Of a stretch of DNA of 41,150 nucleotides, positions 8,387 to 15,976 are shown piece by piece; position 1 is the first letter of the stretch, and the number at the start of each line of letters is the position of its first letter. Below the pieces are notes generated by a model that was given only the letters and a program-made list of their open reading frames with translations, had not been told where the DNA came from and made no database searches. Origin of the DNA: a virus; IMG/VR virus record IMGVR_UViG_3300033141_001541, positions 1 through 41,150 of that record; one strand, written 5' to 3'. The translations under genes and the position numbers were made by a program.

Positions 8387-8534
8387 GCTGTGTCCTCTGG
8401 TAACTGTGCTTTTCGATTTTTTTCGAAATGTCGCAATTATGACACTCGATGTTGATCTTTGTTTCTCCGTTTGCCGCCAGATGCCGTAAGCGGTCTTTTA
8501 TCCGGCGCTCGAACGCGATCATTTCCAGCGACAT
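8331..8534 (-). CDS. Small charged protein overlapping the endolysin start
   Basis: 67 residues from the ATG at 8534, chosen because AGGAGA lies nine bases upstream; an in-frame ATG at 8573 has no such site. The frame runs MSLEMIAFERRIKDRLRHLA, then contains ECHNCDISKKIEKHSYQ, and ends inside the endolysin gene. The first part looks like an amphipathic helix and there is one C-x-x-C pair. It overlaps the zinc-ribbon gene by about 98 bases and the endolysin by 56. Such nesting suits a lysis cassette, but the product is not recognised and the overlap lowers confidence. Confidence 0.45.
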   Translation of the reverse strand: MSLEMIAFERRIKDRLRHLAANGETKINIECHNCDISKKIEKHSYQRTQHDAERETDRVHENGSPAD

Positions 8535-8691
8535 TCTTGACAATCTCCTGAGTATCGGATTGCTTTCCGTCATTATCTGTAATCACCGCCTCCAAGCCGC
8601 ACACGCCACAAATCCAGGCATTCGAATCTTCCCATTTGAACAGTGCCGATTTGCAATAGGGACATTCTCTAAAGTCCCTTATGGCGCTCAT
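8437..8691 (-). CDS. Zinc-ribbon protein
   Basis: 84 residues, start at 8691 overlapping the end of the membrane-protein gene. It begins MSAIRDFRECPYCKSALFKW and continues ICGVCGLEAV, so two C-x-x-C knuckles 20 residues apart form a zinc ribbon. The C-terminal half is basic and unstructured and overlaps the 8331-8534 frame. It may be truncated in practice by that overlap. Role unknown; it sits between the holin-like gene and the endolysin. Confidence 0.5.
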   Translation of the reverse strand: MSAIRDFRECPYCKSALFKWEDSNAWICGVCGLEAVITDNDGKQSDTQEIVKNVAGNDRVRAPDKRPLTASGGKRRNKDQHRVS

Positions 8692-8896
8692 TGCACCTTT
8701 TTAGAAACTTGTCCCAAGTTTCTTTCCACTCGGTACGCGTGACATAATTCGGCATCCCGTTATTGCCCAGGAGAAGCCTCTTTATCTCGGCAATGTCTTC
8801 CTTTTGATTCTTTAATGTCTGCCGAAATGCTCCCCATCCCGCTCCAACTCCAACCAGCGTTACCACAGCCGGGACCCAAGAAGTTAATTCCGTCAC
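8669..8896 (-). CDS. Single-pass membrane protein, holin candidate
   Basis: 75 residues, start at 8896 (AAGGAGAATGACG context). One hydrophobic segment spans residues 8-24 (WVPAVVTLVGVGAGWGAF). It is followed by a coiled-coil-like cytoplasmic helix (QTLKNQKEDIAEIKRLLLG) and a basic C-terminal tail ending CNERHKGL. This N-terminal anchor plus coiled-coil layout is common in small phage membrane proteins beside endolysins. It is the best holin candidate here, inferred from neighbours rather than from a recognised family. Confidence 0.6.
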   Translation of the reverse strand: MTELTSWVPAVVTLVGVGAGWGAFRQTLKNQKEDIAEIKRLLLGNNGMPNYVTRTEWKETWDKFLKRCNERHKGL

Positions 8897-9156
8897 GTCA
8901 TTCTCCTTATCAACCTATAGCGCAGCCAGGCCGGCCACCCGAAAAGCGTTACGCCAAGAAACATCAGATAACCAACTACCGGATGCCCGGTATGATAGAC
9001 GCACACCATCAGGTCCACATCTATGTCCCATTTACTACCAATCCCATCCGCATAAGCATAATCGTGCGCCACGCAGCAGTGATGCCACGCCCCCTCCGGC
9101 CACAACGTGCATCCAGGCCGGTCGGTGTCCCACTTTTTCAGCCGCTGCCAAACCAT
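8893..9156 (-). CDS. Phospholipase A2-like membrane-associated protein
   Basis: 87 residues. The segment CTLWPEGAWHHCCVAHDYAY carries the C-C-x-x-H-D core of phospholipase A2 folds, where the His-Asp pair is catalytic. It is followed by DGIGSKWDIDVDLMVC and a hydrophobic stretch GHPVVGYLMFLGVTLFGWPAWL that could enter the membrane. The length is shorter than classical PLA2 enzymes, and the usual calcium loop is reduced. Its place in the lysis/envelope cluster fits a membrane-damaging or envelope-remodelling role. Enzymatic activity is an inference from the motif only. Confidence 0.6.
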   Translation of the reverse strand: MVWQRLKKWDTDRPGCTLWPEGAWHHCCVAHDYAYADGIGSKWDIDVDLMVCVYHTGHPVVGYLMFLGVTLFGWPAWLRYRLIRRMT

Positions 9157-9227
9157 CGGCGGATCTTCTTCTTAATGTTTTCGATGCCCAACACCACGGC
9201 GGCGACGAGGTAGTAAATCGTGTGCAT
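9138..9227 (-). CDS. 29-residue single-pass membrane peptide
   Basis: The frame MHTIYYLVAAVVLGIENIKK continues KIRRWFGSG and stops at 9138. It has a short hydrophobic N-terminal segment and a strongly basic C-terminal end. Its start follows the stop of the preceding gene in the junction TAACGATG, the same junction used between 9577 and 9574, which suggests coupled translation. It overlaps the start of the phospholipase-like gene. Too short to assign; a small holin, antiholin or lysis peptide is possible. Confidence 0.45.
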   Translation of the reverse strand: MHTIYYLVAAVVLGIENIKKKIRRWFGSG

Positions 9228-9229
9228 CG

Positions 9230-9574
9230 TTATGCTTGGGCCTTCTCGGCGCGGTCAAAGGACATGGCCCGGTCCATGGCCTTCATCAAAAAGTCGTCCC
9301 AGATCGCGTCCGGGTCGTCGATGGCGGCAAGCAAAAACTCCCGGTATTCGGCGTATGTCTCGCATGCCATCCTGTAAAATTCCTCGATGCCCAACTGCGC
9401 CATTCCGGCCACGCCCTTGGCAGGGTCGAAAAACATGTCCACAAGAGCCAAAAACGCGTCGTCCACCCTGGTGGCGGAGGCTTCCACCTTCGACGCCAGG
9501 ACGGGGCGGACGTAGTGCATGTAAATTTTCTGGGCCATCTTGAGCAAAAACCCGAGTTTTAGTGCGGCAAACAT
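9230..9574 (-). CDS. Helical protein of unknown function in the lysis/envelope cluster
   Basis: 114 residues from the ATG at 9574, chosen for AGGAGAAGTAACG upstream; earlier in-frame codons overlap another small gene. The N terminus MFAALKLGFLLKMAQKIYMH is amphipathic to hydrophobic. The rest is helical with many acidic residues (VDMFFDPAKGVAGMAQLGIE, DDPDAIWDDFLMKAMDRAM). No signal peptide site. No family recognised. Confidence 0.6.
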   Translation of the reverse strand: MFAALKLGFLLKMAQKIYMHYVRPVLASKVEASATRVDDAFLALVDMFFDPAKGVAGMAQLGIEEFYRMACETYAEYREFLLAAIDDPDAIWDDFLMKAMDRAMSFDRAEKAQA

Positions 9575-9576
9575 CG

Positions 9577-9678
9577 TTACTTCTCCTTCTCCCAATTCGC
9601 TTTCTTGTTTTTCTTGAGCGCCCGCTTGAATCTTCTCCGCTTGCGCCACTGTTTAAACTTCTCCCAAAGCAAGTTCAC
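9577..9678 (-). CDS. 33-residue very basic peptide
   Basis: GTG at 9678 opens VNLLWEKFKQWRKRRRFKRA, then LKKNKKANWEKEK, ending at 9577 in the junction TAACGATG with the next gene. About half the residues are Lys or Arg and there are three Trp. It fills the gap between the lipoprotein gene and the helical-protein gene and appears translationally coupled. It could bind nucleic acid or membranes. The start lacks a strong ribosome site, so this is tentative. Confidence 0.4.
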   Translation of the reverse strand: MNLLWEKFKQWRKRRRFKRALKKNKKANWEKEK

Positions 9679-9692
9679 GGGAATCCATATAA

Positions 9693-10286
9693 TTACTCGA
9701 GGAAATCCCACGGCATTGCTCCAAGATTCCAATCGCCTTGCTGAATAAAAGAGTCATCACCGTCGATGGAGTAAGTGTTGTGAGACCCGAAATGGAAGCT
9801 GTCTTTGATATCCGTGTTATACGAATCCCTGATAGTGGATGAATAATCCCACATGGGCGCAAAAACCCCGTCGTCATACACCTGGATATCGCGCAGGGAG
9901 TTATAGTCGCGCCCCACGGAATTGAAGCTGTCCTGGTAGTAGTTGTTATGCCCGGCGACGTTGGCCAGGTCCGTTATCATGTCCGTGACCAGCCCAACGC
10001 CCACAACCGTAGCCGCGGCCTTGACCGTAGTCCCGGCCAAGCGCCAAGCGGGATGAACCTTCGGCTCGTAGGGCTTGACCTCGATCCGTTCCGGCGGCAG
10101 GTGAACCTCCACGTTCCGAATCAGGCCGTTGGGGTCTACCTCCAGCTTCAAAAGGGGTTTGCGCGTCATTGTGCGCCACGCCCTGACTTCCTTCAGGTAC
10201 GCCGTGTAATTCGGGTCCACCGTTTTCGTAGTGGCGCACCCGGCCATCCACAAAGAACACAATAAAATTAAGAGAAGTTTTTTCAT
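9693..10286 (-). CDS. Phage lipoprotein
   Basis: 197 residues, GAGGT upstream of the ATG at 10286. MKKLLLILLCSLWMAGCATT is a textbook lipoprotein signal: basic n-region, Leu-rich core and lipobox W-M-A-G-C with Cys17 as the lipidated residue. A second hydrophobic stretch near residues 85-110 (TTVKAAATVVGVGLVTDMI) may insert into a membrane. The C-terminal 80 residues are Asp-, Ser- and aromatic-rich (SFHFGSHNTYSIDGDDSF). Candidate roles are envelope modification, superinfection exclusion or a spanin-like function; no spanin partner is clear. Confidence 0.75.
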   Translation of the reverse strand: MKKLLLILLCSLWMAGCATTKTVDPNYTAYLKEVRAWRTMTRKPLLKLEVDPNGLIRNVEVHLPPERIEVKPYEPKVHPAWRLAGTTVKAAATVVGVGLVTDMITDLANVAGHNNYYQDSFNSVGRDYNSLRDIQVYDDGVFAPMWDYSSTIRDSYNTDIKDSFHFGSHNTYSIDGDDSFIQQGDWNLGAMPWDFLE

Positions 10287-10295
10287 ATTGATGCA

Positions 10296-10706
10296 TCACC
10301 TCGATACGATTTCAATCATGAAGTTGGGCACCCGCCGCCGCAGCTTGATCAGGCCGGTCTCCCGGTCCCGGCTGGCCGTGAACCCGGGAAAGTTGTCCTC
10401 CGCGATCTTAAGCGGGTTCGCTGTTTCGTACATCCCGGAGCCCTCCGGAACGGTGATCTCGCTTTCCTCCACCGAATCCCGCAGGATGTTCAACTGCGCC
10501 TCGGTCAGGTCCACCGGCTTGCCGGGGGAGAACACGATCCGGCCGTTGGGATCCCCCAGGTCGTTCACCGTGATCGGCAGGTCCTTATTGTCGTCGTCCA
10601 CGTTGAGCCGGTGGACGATCACCTTGACTCGTTTCTTCCGCGCCGGGTCCATCGTCGGCTGGTAGTCCATGGTTTCTTCTTTTTTTTCGGGTGTCGCCTG
10701 TGGCAT
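10296..10706 (-). CDS. Small structural-module protein, unrecognised
   Basis: 136 residues, AAAGGAGTAAACAGT before the ATG at 10706. The first 25 residues are charged and unstructured. The rest is a compact beta-rich domain (KRVKVIVHRLNVDDD, GRIVFSPGKPVDLTEAQLNIL, LIKLRRRVPNFMIEIVSR). The segment 'F-PG-PVDLTEAQ--IL-DSV' looks like a small phage head protein with a beta hairpin plus helix. It follows the capsid and second head gene, so a head-completion or decoration role is possible. Confidence 0.6.
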   Translation of the reverse strand: MPQATPEKKEETMDYQPTMDPARKKRVKVIVHRLNVDDDNKDLPITVNDLGDPNGRIVFSPGKPVDLTEAQLNILRDSVEESEITVPEGSGMYETANPLKIAEDNFPGFTASRDRETGLIKLRRRVPNFMIEIVSR

Positions 10707-10737
10707 ACTGTTTACTCCTTTGGTTAGGGTTGTGGGG

Positions 10738-10769
10738 CCCCGGCCCGGGCGATAAACCCAAGGCCGGGG
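10738..10769 (-). other. GC-rich hairpin between two head genes
   Basis: On the minus strand CCCCGGCC at 10769-10762 pairs perfectly with GGCCGGGG at 10745-10738 around a 16-base loop. It lies in the 100-base gap after the 10807-11481 gene. No T-run follows, so it is a poor intrinsic terminator. It could be an mRNA-processing or stability hairpin that sets the high level of capsid messages upstream. Confidence 0.5.
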
Positions 10770-10806
10770 GTTGGCGGTTGGCGGAGGGAGAGTCCGCGCG
10801 CCGGGG

Positions 10807-11481
10807 TTAGGTCATGTAACCGAGATCGGAACGCGGATAGACGATGTTCGGCGGGTAAACGAAAAACACGTCATCCGTGTCGATGTCCGCCGCTGCGGTC
10901 GCCGTTTCCAAGTCCGATTCCACCAGGTTGATCGTGTTGTAGATGCTGGTTCCGCTGTACTTTTCCAGGGAACCGACAAACGCGATATTCCCGTTGCTCT
11001 GGTTGTAGACGATATGACCACGGCTCACGCCGCACGCCTCGAAATCCACGTCCTTGTCGGTGCACTTGCTGGCGTTGTTCGTGTCGCCGTCATGGGTGCA
11101 CGGCCCGACGATCAGGTCCGTGGCTTCGAAAACCAGGATGTTCACCAGCTTGTCGTCGGCCAAAAGGCCGGCGTCACTGGTGACCTGGATGCCGTTGGCC
11201 TTCCAGAACTCGTAAGCCTTGACCTCGGACGGGTCCGAACTCAGGGCCGAGGGCTTATCCGTGAACTGGACCAGCTTGATCCCCGCATTAGTCAACAGGG
11301 AGCGGTCGCCGGCGGCCACGCGGCCCAGGGAGGCGTCGTTGGCCATGCCCTGGAACCAAAGGGTCTCCTGGCCGTCGTACTGGCTGGTCACCACGACCTT
11401 GCCCGGGACAAAGCCCAGGTAAATGAACAGGTCGTTGGTGTCCATCATCGGGACGTTGATGCATCTGAATCTGCCTTGCAT
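10807..11481 (-). CDS. Probable head protein (decoration or head-fibre candidate)
   Basis: 224 residues behind GAGGAGGTGAAGGAATT and ATG at 11481. It is beta-rich throughout (RCINVPMMDTNDLFIYLGFV, GKVVVTSQYDGQETLWFQGM, DKLVNILVFEATDLIVG). There are four Cys (in PCTHDG, SKCTDKD and EACGVSR, plus one near the N terminus) and a C terminus VYPPNIVYPRSDLGYMT. It lies immediately downstream of the major capsid gene with a strong ribosome site, the position usual for capsid decoration proteins. The family is not recognised. Confidence 0.6.
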   Translation of the reverse strand: MQGRFRCINVPMMDTNDLFIYLGFVPGKVVVTSQYDGQETLWFQGMANDASLGRVAAGDRSLLTNAGIKLVQFTDKPSALSSDPSEVKAYEFWKANGIQVTSDAGLLADDKLVNILVFEATDLIVGPCTHDGDTNNASKCTDKDVDFEACGVSRGHIVYNQSNGNIAFVGSLEKYSGTSIYNTINLVESDLETATAAADIDTDDVFFVYPPNIVYPRSDLGYMT

Positions 11482-11502
11482 AATTCCTTCACCTCCTCTC
11501 GA

Positions 11503-12507
11503 TTACAGGCTGGTGGCGCCGACTTCGATCCTCACCATCCAGTCCTGCTGGAGGATCTTGGCGACGGTTGCGGCTTTCCAGCCGGATGTCCCGCGCTGGT
11601 TCAGCGGGTCGTCCGCGCCGGCGGAGCCGAGTTTCTTGACGATGTTCTTGATCCCCTCCCGCACCAGCGGCGTCATGCCGTAGGCGTTCTTGGCGATCAC
11701 CAGGACCGAGTACACGTCGATGTTCGACGCGCTCGTGCTCTTGAGCCCGGTAGTGCCCACGGACCCGCCGCCGTCGGCCCAGATCTTGGAGTTGGTGGTC
11801 AGCAGCCAGCGGATGTTCCCGGTGGCGCCGATCTCCTCGTCCATGACGTCCTTCTGGGCGGCGTATTCAGACACCGGGGTCCAGCCCTTGAGCTGCTCGA
11901 TGTCGTACTCCAGGTCGGGGTGGGTGATGGCGATAAAGGCCGGCCGGATGGGCATGGTGTTGATCTTCGCCCCGCCCATGATCATCTCGCGGACCATCTT
12001 GGCGTTGTTCCGGCGCAGCGTGTTGACCGCACTGGCCACGTCGTTGTCACCGATGGCGGTCACGACGGACGTCCGGGCCGAAACGCCGTTGCCGTACCGG
12101 ACGGTCGTACCAGCCACCAGGACGTCCCGGTGGATGGTGTCGATGGACAGGCCGGCTTGCTCGCCCAACACCTCGTCCGCGATGGACAACAGGTTGGCGT
12201 CCAGGCCGGTGTCCAGGAGTACGTCGGTGAAGGTGACATAATCGCCGTAGAACTTGACCCGGGCGTAAATGTCGGACACCGACAGCTTCTTGCCGCTCGG
12301 GGTCACGCCCTCGACCAGCGGCGTGGTATTCGCAGGCAAAGAGGCGTACTTCCGAAAGTTGATCCGGTCGCTTTGGTTCTTGGGCAGCGGCCGGGTTTGA
12401 CCGAACCGCGAGTGGAGCAGGGCGGGGACCGCCCTTTCCAGTAGCGCCCGGTCGTAATATCCCTGCATACTGGTCGGGATATCGCTGGTGGTCGTGATTA
12501 AAGGCAT
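11503..12507 (-). CDS. Major capsid protein, N4-gp56 family
   Basis: 334 residues, AGGAGGTAAACG before the ATG at 12507. The N terminus MPLITTTSDIPTSMQGYYDR is followed by ALLERAVPALLHSRFGQ and NFRKYASLPANTTPLVEGVT, then the conserved ARVKFYGDYVTFTDVLLDT and an RTSVVTAIGDNDVASAVN-type spine helix. This order is characteristic of the N4-gp56 HK97-fold capsid family. It follows the scaffold gene and precedes the probable decoration protein, the standard head-gene order. Confidence 0.88.
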   Translation of the reverse strand: MPLITTTSDIPTSMQGYYDRALLERAVPALLHSRFGQTRPLPKNQSDRINFRKYASLPANTTPLVEGVTPSGKKLSVSDIYARVKFYGDYVTFTDVLLDTGLDANLLSIADEVLGEQAGLSIDTIHRDVLVAGTTVRYGNGVSARTSVVTAIGDNDVASAVNTLRRNNAKMVREMIMGGAKINTMPIRPAFIAITHPDLEYDIEQLKGWTPVSEYAAQKDVMDEEIGATGNIRWLLTTNSKIWADGGGSVGTTGLKSTSASNIDVYSVLVIAKNAYGMTPLVREGIKNIVKKLGSAGADDPLNQRGTSGWKAATVAKILQQDWMVRIEVGATSL

Positions 12508-12521
12508 CGTTTACCTCCTAT

Positions 12522-13535
12522 TCAGTAACCCTTGAGCTCCTGGAGCTTCTTGCGGAACTCTCCGCGCGGAAGGTTCCAGACGAACTCAGGGGAGTCTTTT
12601 GGGTTTCTTGGGGGCTCCCCACCGCCCGGCTTGGCACGGAACGCCGGCGGCGCCGGGGGGCTGGACTCGGCCGGAGGCTTGAGCGTCGGCTTGGGCGACG
12701 CCGGGGGGCTGGACTTTTCCAGGTCCTCCTTGACGGCCTTATAAAACTTGACCATCGGCAGGTAGTTTCCCCGGCTGGTCTCGGCCATCAGCTCGTTGAA
12801 CTCACGATGGGGCAGGTTCTCCGCATAGTCCTTGAGGTGCCCCACCACGGCCGGGAAGCCGTCCGGGTCGTAGCTGATCAGCACGTTGCCGATATCCCGC
12901 ACGATGTTCTTTTCGCTGTCGGCCTTCGGCTTGAAGTGCTCCTGGAGCGTTTCGTAATTGGCCGCCAGCCAATCCTCATCCGACTCGAACTCGGAGATGG
13001 GCTTGAGCTTGGGCCGCTCCCGGCGCGCCTCCTCCTGCCGGGTCTCCTGCTCCGCCCGCCGGCCGTCCAGGTAGTCCTGGAGCGCCTTGGCAGCACCCGG
13101 GACGGCGTCCACGATCTCCACGATCCGCCGGTGAGGGCCAATCTTTTGGTCATAGTCGAACCCCTTCTGCGCGAGCTCGACCAGCTTGTCCCGGGTGACG
13201 CGGTGCTTGACCCCGTTGTGTACGATTTCAAACTCGTCCTCATGTCCATCATCAGCACCCTGGGCGCCGGTTTCCGGGGATGCTCCCCCTCCCGTGTCGG
13301 CGCCCCGGGCCTGTTGGCTGTCGTCGGGGGGCGTTTCCGCGTCCCCTCCAGCCGGTGGCGGTGCTCCGGTGTCTCCCCCGTCCGGCGCGGCGGGTCCTCC
13401 GTCGTCCTCCCAGGCGCCCGTGTCCTCGTCCGCGTGCGACTTTTTCGCGTCGAGATCGGCTTTGAACTCCTCGGTGGACATCTCGAAGGGGTCCTTGCGC
13501 TCTGCGGGTTCGTGTCCCTTCTTTTTCTTCGCCAT
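12522..13535 (-). CDS. Capsid scaffolding protein
   Basis: 337 residues from the ATG at 13535, preceded by AAGGAGGAAAATTTT. An N-terminal basic run (MAKKKKGHE) leads into a long acidic, Gly/Pro-rich disordered stretch. A helical middle follows (VTRDKLVELAQKGFDYDQKI, AAKALQDYLDGRRAEQETRQ), then a Pro-rich linker and a helical C terminus (LPRGEFRKKLQELKGY) of the type that binds coat protein. Highly charged disordered-helical proteins directly upstream of a capsid gene are the usual scaffold. The call rests on composition and position. Confidence 0.75.
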   Translation of the reverse strand: MAKKKKGHEPAERKDPFEMSTEEFKADLDAKKSHADEDTGAWEDDGGPAAPDGGDTGAPPPAGGDAETPPDDSQQARGADTGGGASPETGAQGADDGHEDEFEIVHNGVKHRVTRDKLVELAQKGFDYDQKIGPHRRIVEIVDAVPGAAKALQDYLDGRRAEQETRQEEARRERPKLKPISEFESDEDWLAANYETLQEHFKPKADSEKNIVRDIGNVLISYDPDGFPAVVGHLKDYAENLPHREFNELMAETSRGNYLPMVKFYKAVKEDLEKSSPPASPKPTLKPPAESSPPAPPAFRAKPGGGEPPRNPKDSPEFVWNLPRGEFRKKLQELKGY

Positions 13536-13574
13536 AAAATTTTCCTCCTTGAATTTTGGCTTGGAGGGCAAAAG

Positions 13575-13616
13575 AAAAGGGGCGAAGATGGTGAGGTGGC
13601 ACCACCTTGCCCCTTT
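13575..13616 (-). terminator. Intrinsic terminator upstream of the scaffold gene
   Basis: On the minus strand AAAGGGGC (13616-13609) pairs with GCCCCTTTT (13583-13575). A second hairpin, AGGTGG/CCACCT, is nested inside. A T-rich tract TTTTCTTTT follows the stem. It separates the portal group from scaffold and capsid, so it probably dampens read-through, or the capsid genes have a promoter of their own. No clear promoter was found between 13575 and 13535. Confidence 0.65.
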
Positions 13617-13665
13617 GTCTTTTCTTGCGTCGCCTCGGGTTGGCCGGCCCTTGACGAACCCTCGT

Positions 13666-13983
13666 CTATACGTCTATGTCGTCGCTGAAATGCTTCTCCC
13701 GTATCAGGGTATCCGTCGCGTCGCTGACCATCCGCTCGAAATACTGCTGGAACTCGTGCAGGTTCTTGAGCCGGTGCAGCGCAGCCCGCAGGTCCTTCTC
13801 GGGGGCGTCCCACGCCAGGTTAGCAAACTGGTTCACCGCTTCCAGCCCGGCCCGGCCGAAAAACCGGACCACCAGGGGGTGCTCCAGCAGCTGCCGGGCC
13901 TCGTGCCCCTCCCGGACGATCCGCTGGCGCTCCTGCTCATCGGCCTCCTGCGCCTCCTCAGAGGACAACCTGCGGTCGTTCAT
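13666..13983 (-). CDS. Small helical protein after the portal, unrecognised
   Basis: 105 residues; it overlaps the end of the portal gene by 26 bases. Nearly all helical: SSEEAQEADEQERQRIVREG, LEAVNQFANLAWDAPEKDLR and LHEFQQYFERMVSDATDTL. It ends ...REKHFSDDIDV. Small helical proteins are regularly found between portal and scaffold in podoviruses of this type, but their role is not established. Coupled translation with the portal is likely. Confidence 0.65.
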   Translation of the reverse strand: MNDRRLSSEEAQEADEQERQRIVREGHEARQLLEHPLVVRFFGRAGLEAVNQFANLAWDAPEKDLRAALHRLKNLHEFQQYFERMVSDATDTLIREKHFSDDIDV

Positions 13984-15976
13984 CCTTCACCACCCCCAAC
14001 AGCTTGAGCCGGGCGTCCGTCTCGGCTTTATGCTCCTCCAGCGCCAGCTCCCGGTCCTTGGTTTCAATATCGCTCATGGCCTTAGCCGATTGCAGCCGGA
14101 GCTTGTCCTGCTCCAGGAGCATCTTGGCCTGGGCCATCGCCATGGCCATCTGCGCCTGTTCCGTTCCGGCCTCGGACTTCTGCGCCAAGATCTCCGCCCA
14201 CTGCTTGAGCCCGATCACATACTCGTCGGTGTCCCTGAACCCCAGGCTGGCCGCGTGCCGGGTCATCATGTTGTGGACCTGCTGGAGGCCCAGAGCCCCG
14301 GGATACCGCTGATCAATGGCCGACTGGAACCCGAACATCTCCTGGATCTTCCGGGCCTCGATCATCCCGACCTCGGCTTCCACGCCCATGTCCACGGTGA
14401 CCTTGATGGTCCCCTGGAGCATATCCGGCGTGACCTCCACTTCCCGGCCCCGCACCCGGGTGACGAACGGTTTCCGGCGGTAAATCTGATAAAGCATGGC
14501 GCACTTCCGGTAGAAGTCCCGGAGCCCGGTTTCCGCGAACACCCGGGCGATCAGTTCCATGCGCTGCTGGGCCGCGCTCATGATCATCTCCATGCCCCGG
14601 GCCGTCTTGTTGAGAGAATCCGCATCGGTGCCCTGGTTGTACCGGGTGTTGCCGATCCGGTCCTCCTTCATCCCCTTGATGTATTCGAGCAGGTTCAAAA
14701 CGCTCGGGTGGAACGGCTGCGGGTCCATGCGCTGGGTAGTGGTGGGGTCCCCGCGGATCAGGTCTCCCGGGATCGGGTTCAACAGCCGCCGGGCGTCGAT
14801 GCTGGGATCCTTGGAAAACCAAAGACCTAAGTTCTGAAAATCGAAATTGTCCAACACCCGGCGCGTGACCATGGTCATCAGGTTCTGGATCGGTACAATC
14901 AGGTCGCTGTACGAGATGCCGAACAGCCTGTAACAATCCAAAATAGGGGAGAGCCCGCAGATCGGCAGGATCCCCTCGGAGTTGTCCTCGTACCGAAGCA
15001 GGTGCTTGTCAGCCATCCAGCACACCACGTCTTCCAGGTATCCGTCCCCGTCGATGTCCAGGCGGGTGAACCACTCGGTCAGCAGGTACTCCTTGCGGCC
15101 GCCTTTGGCCGGCATATCCTGGCCGGTGGTCTCCTGCTCATCGTAGTACCGCTGCCGCTCGGTCTCGCCGTCGTCAGTGGGCGCCTCCCAGGCCCGCTTG
15201 CTGGTCTCCTCATCGACTTCCCGCTCCAGGGCCTCTAAGCCCTTGAAATAATCGCCGCCGCGCGCCCGGTTCACCCGCTTGAGGTAGTCAAGCGTCACCT
15301 TGGTCTGGTGGCCCTTGGGGTGCTCGTCGTTGATCGTCCTGCTGTCGGCAGCACAAATGAACTCCCAGTGCGGCAGCCCGCTCACGGTCAGGCCGTACTT
15401 GCGGACTACGCGCACCCGGGTCCGCACGTTGGCGTAAACGTATTGTCCCGTGGCGCCGTCGAACACCTCCTCGAACCCCTGGATCTGCACGTCCGGGTCC
15501 GCCGCCAGCTCGTTCATCTGGTCGAGCCCCAGCTGCGGCCAGGTGACCGTCTGCTGCTCGTAGTCCAGCTCCCAGCCCACCTTGCAGAAACCCGTGTCAG
15601 ACACCATGGAGTCCTTGAACCACTCGTAAAACGCCCGGAACAGGCTCTCGTCCTGGCCGGAGTTGAGGTCTTCCTGGATCTGGTTCATCAGGGCCTGGCC
15701 CACCCAGGGCTCCTGGCCCTCGATCATGATGTTTATCTTCGGGTCGCCGCTGGCGAACTGCCGGATCAGGTACGGGAGCGTCCATTCCACGGCTTCCATC
15801 AGGTCGCGGGAAATGAACTTGCTCCGGCCCTTCATCTCGTTCCCGTAGGGCCGGCCGTAGTACCGGTCCCACCGCTTGACACGCTCCGGCATCCGATTGT
15901 TGTCGATGTACCGGCGGGCCGCGTCGATCTCCGCGTTTACCGCCTTGGCGATCTCGCCCCACTCCATTTTAGCCAT
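13958..15976 (-). CDS. Portal protein
   Basis: 672 residues, AAGGTGATTCGAA upstream. The N-terminal helix (EIAKAVNAEIDAARRYIDNN) is followed by the RWDRYYGRPYGNEMKGRSKF segment and a long wing. A core carries LTEWFTRLDIDGDGYLEDV and the NLMTMVTRRVLDNFDFQNLG clip/stem region. A long C-terminal helical barrel (QAQMAMAMAQAKMLLEQDKL) completes the protein. The size and segment order match portals of short-tailed phages with N4-gp56 capsids. It forms the dodecameric DNA gate and motor docking ring. It overlaps the acyltransferase upstream by eight bases. Confidence 0.85.
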   Translation of the reverse strand: MAKMEWGEIAKAVNAEIDAARRYIDNNRMPERVKRWDRYYGRPYGNEMKGRSKFISRDLMEAVEWTLPYLIRQFASGDPKINIMIEGQEPWVGQALMNQIQEDLNSGQDESLFRAFYEWFKDSMVSDTGFCKVGWELDYEQQTVTWPQLGLDQMNELAADPDVQIQGFEEVFDGATGQYVYANVRTRVRVVRKYGLTVSGLPHWEFICAADSRTINDEHPKGHQTKVTLDYLKRVNRARGGDYFKGLEALEREVDEETSKRAWEAPTDDGETERQRYYDEQETTGQDMPAKGGRKEYLLTEWFTRLDIDGDGYLEDVVCWMADKHLLRYEDNSEGILPICGLSPILDCYRLFGISYSDLIVPIQNLMTMVTRRVLDNFDFQNLGLWFSKDPSIDARRLLNPIPGDLIRGDPTTTQRMDPQPFHPSVLNLLEYIKGMKEDRIGNTRYNQGTDADSLNKTARGMEMIMSAAQQRMELIARVFAETGLRDFYRKCAMLYQIYRRKPFVTRVRGREVEVTPDMLQGTIKVTVDMGVEAEVGMIEARKIQEMFGFQSAIDQRYPGALGLQQVHNMMTRHAASLGFRDTDEYVIGLKQWAEILAQKSEAGTEQAQMAMAMAQAKMLLEQDKLRLQSAKAMSDIETKDRELALEEHKAETDARLKLLGVVKDERPQVVL

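Noticed and set aside
10771-12444. Plus-strand frame of 557 codons opposite the capsid genes
   Set aside because: Antisense shadow of two well-supported head genes; no promoter or ribosome site and a low-information composition.
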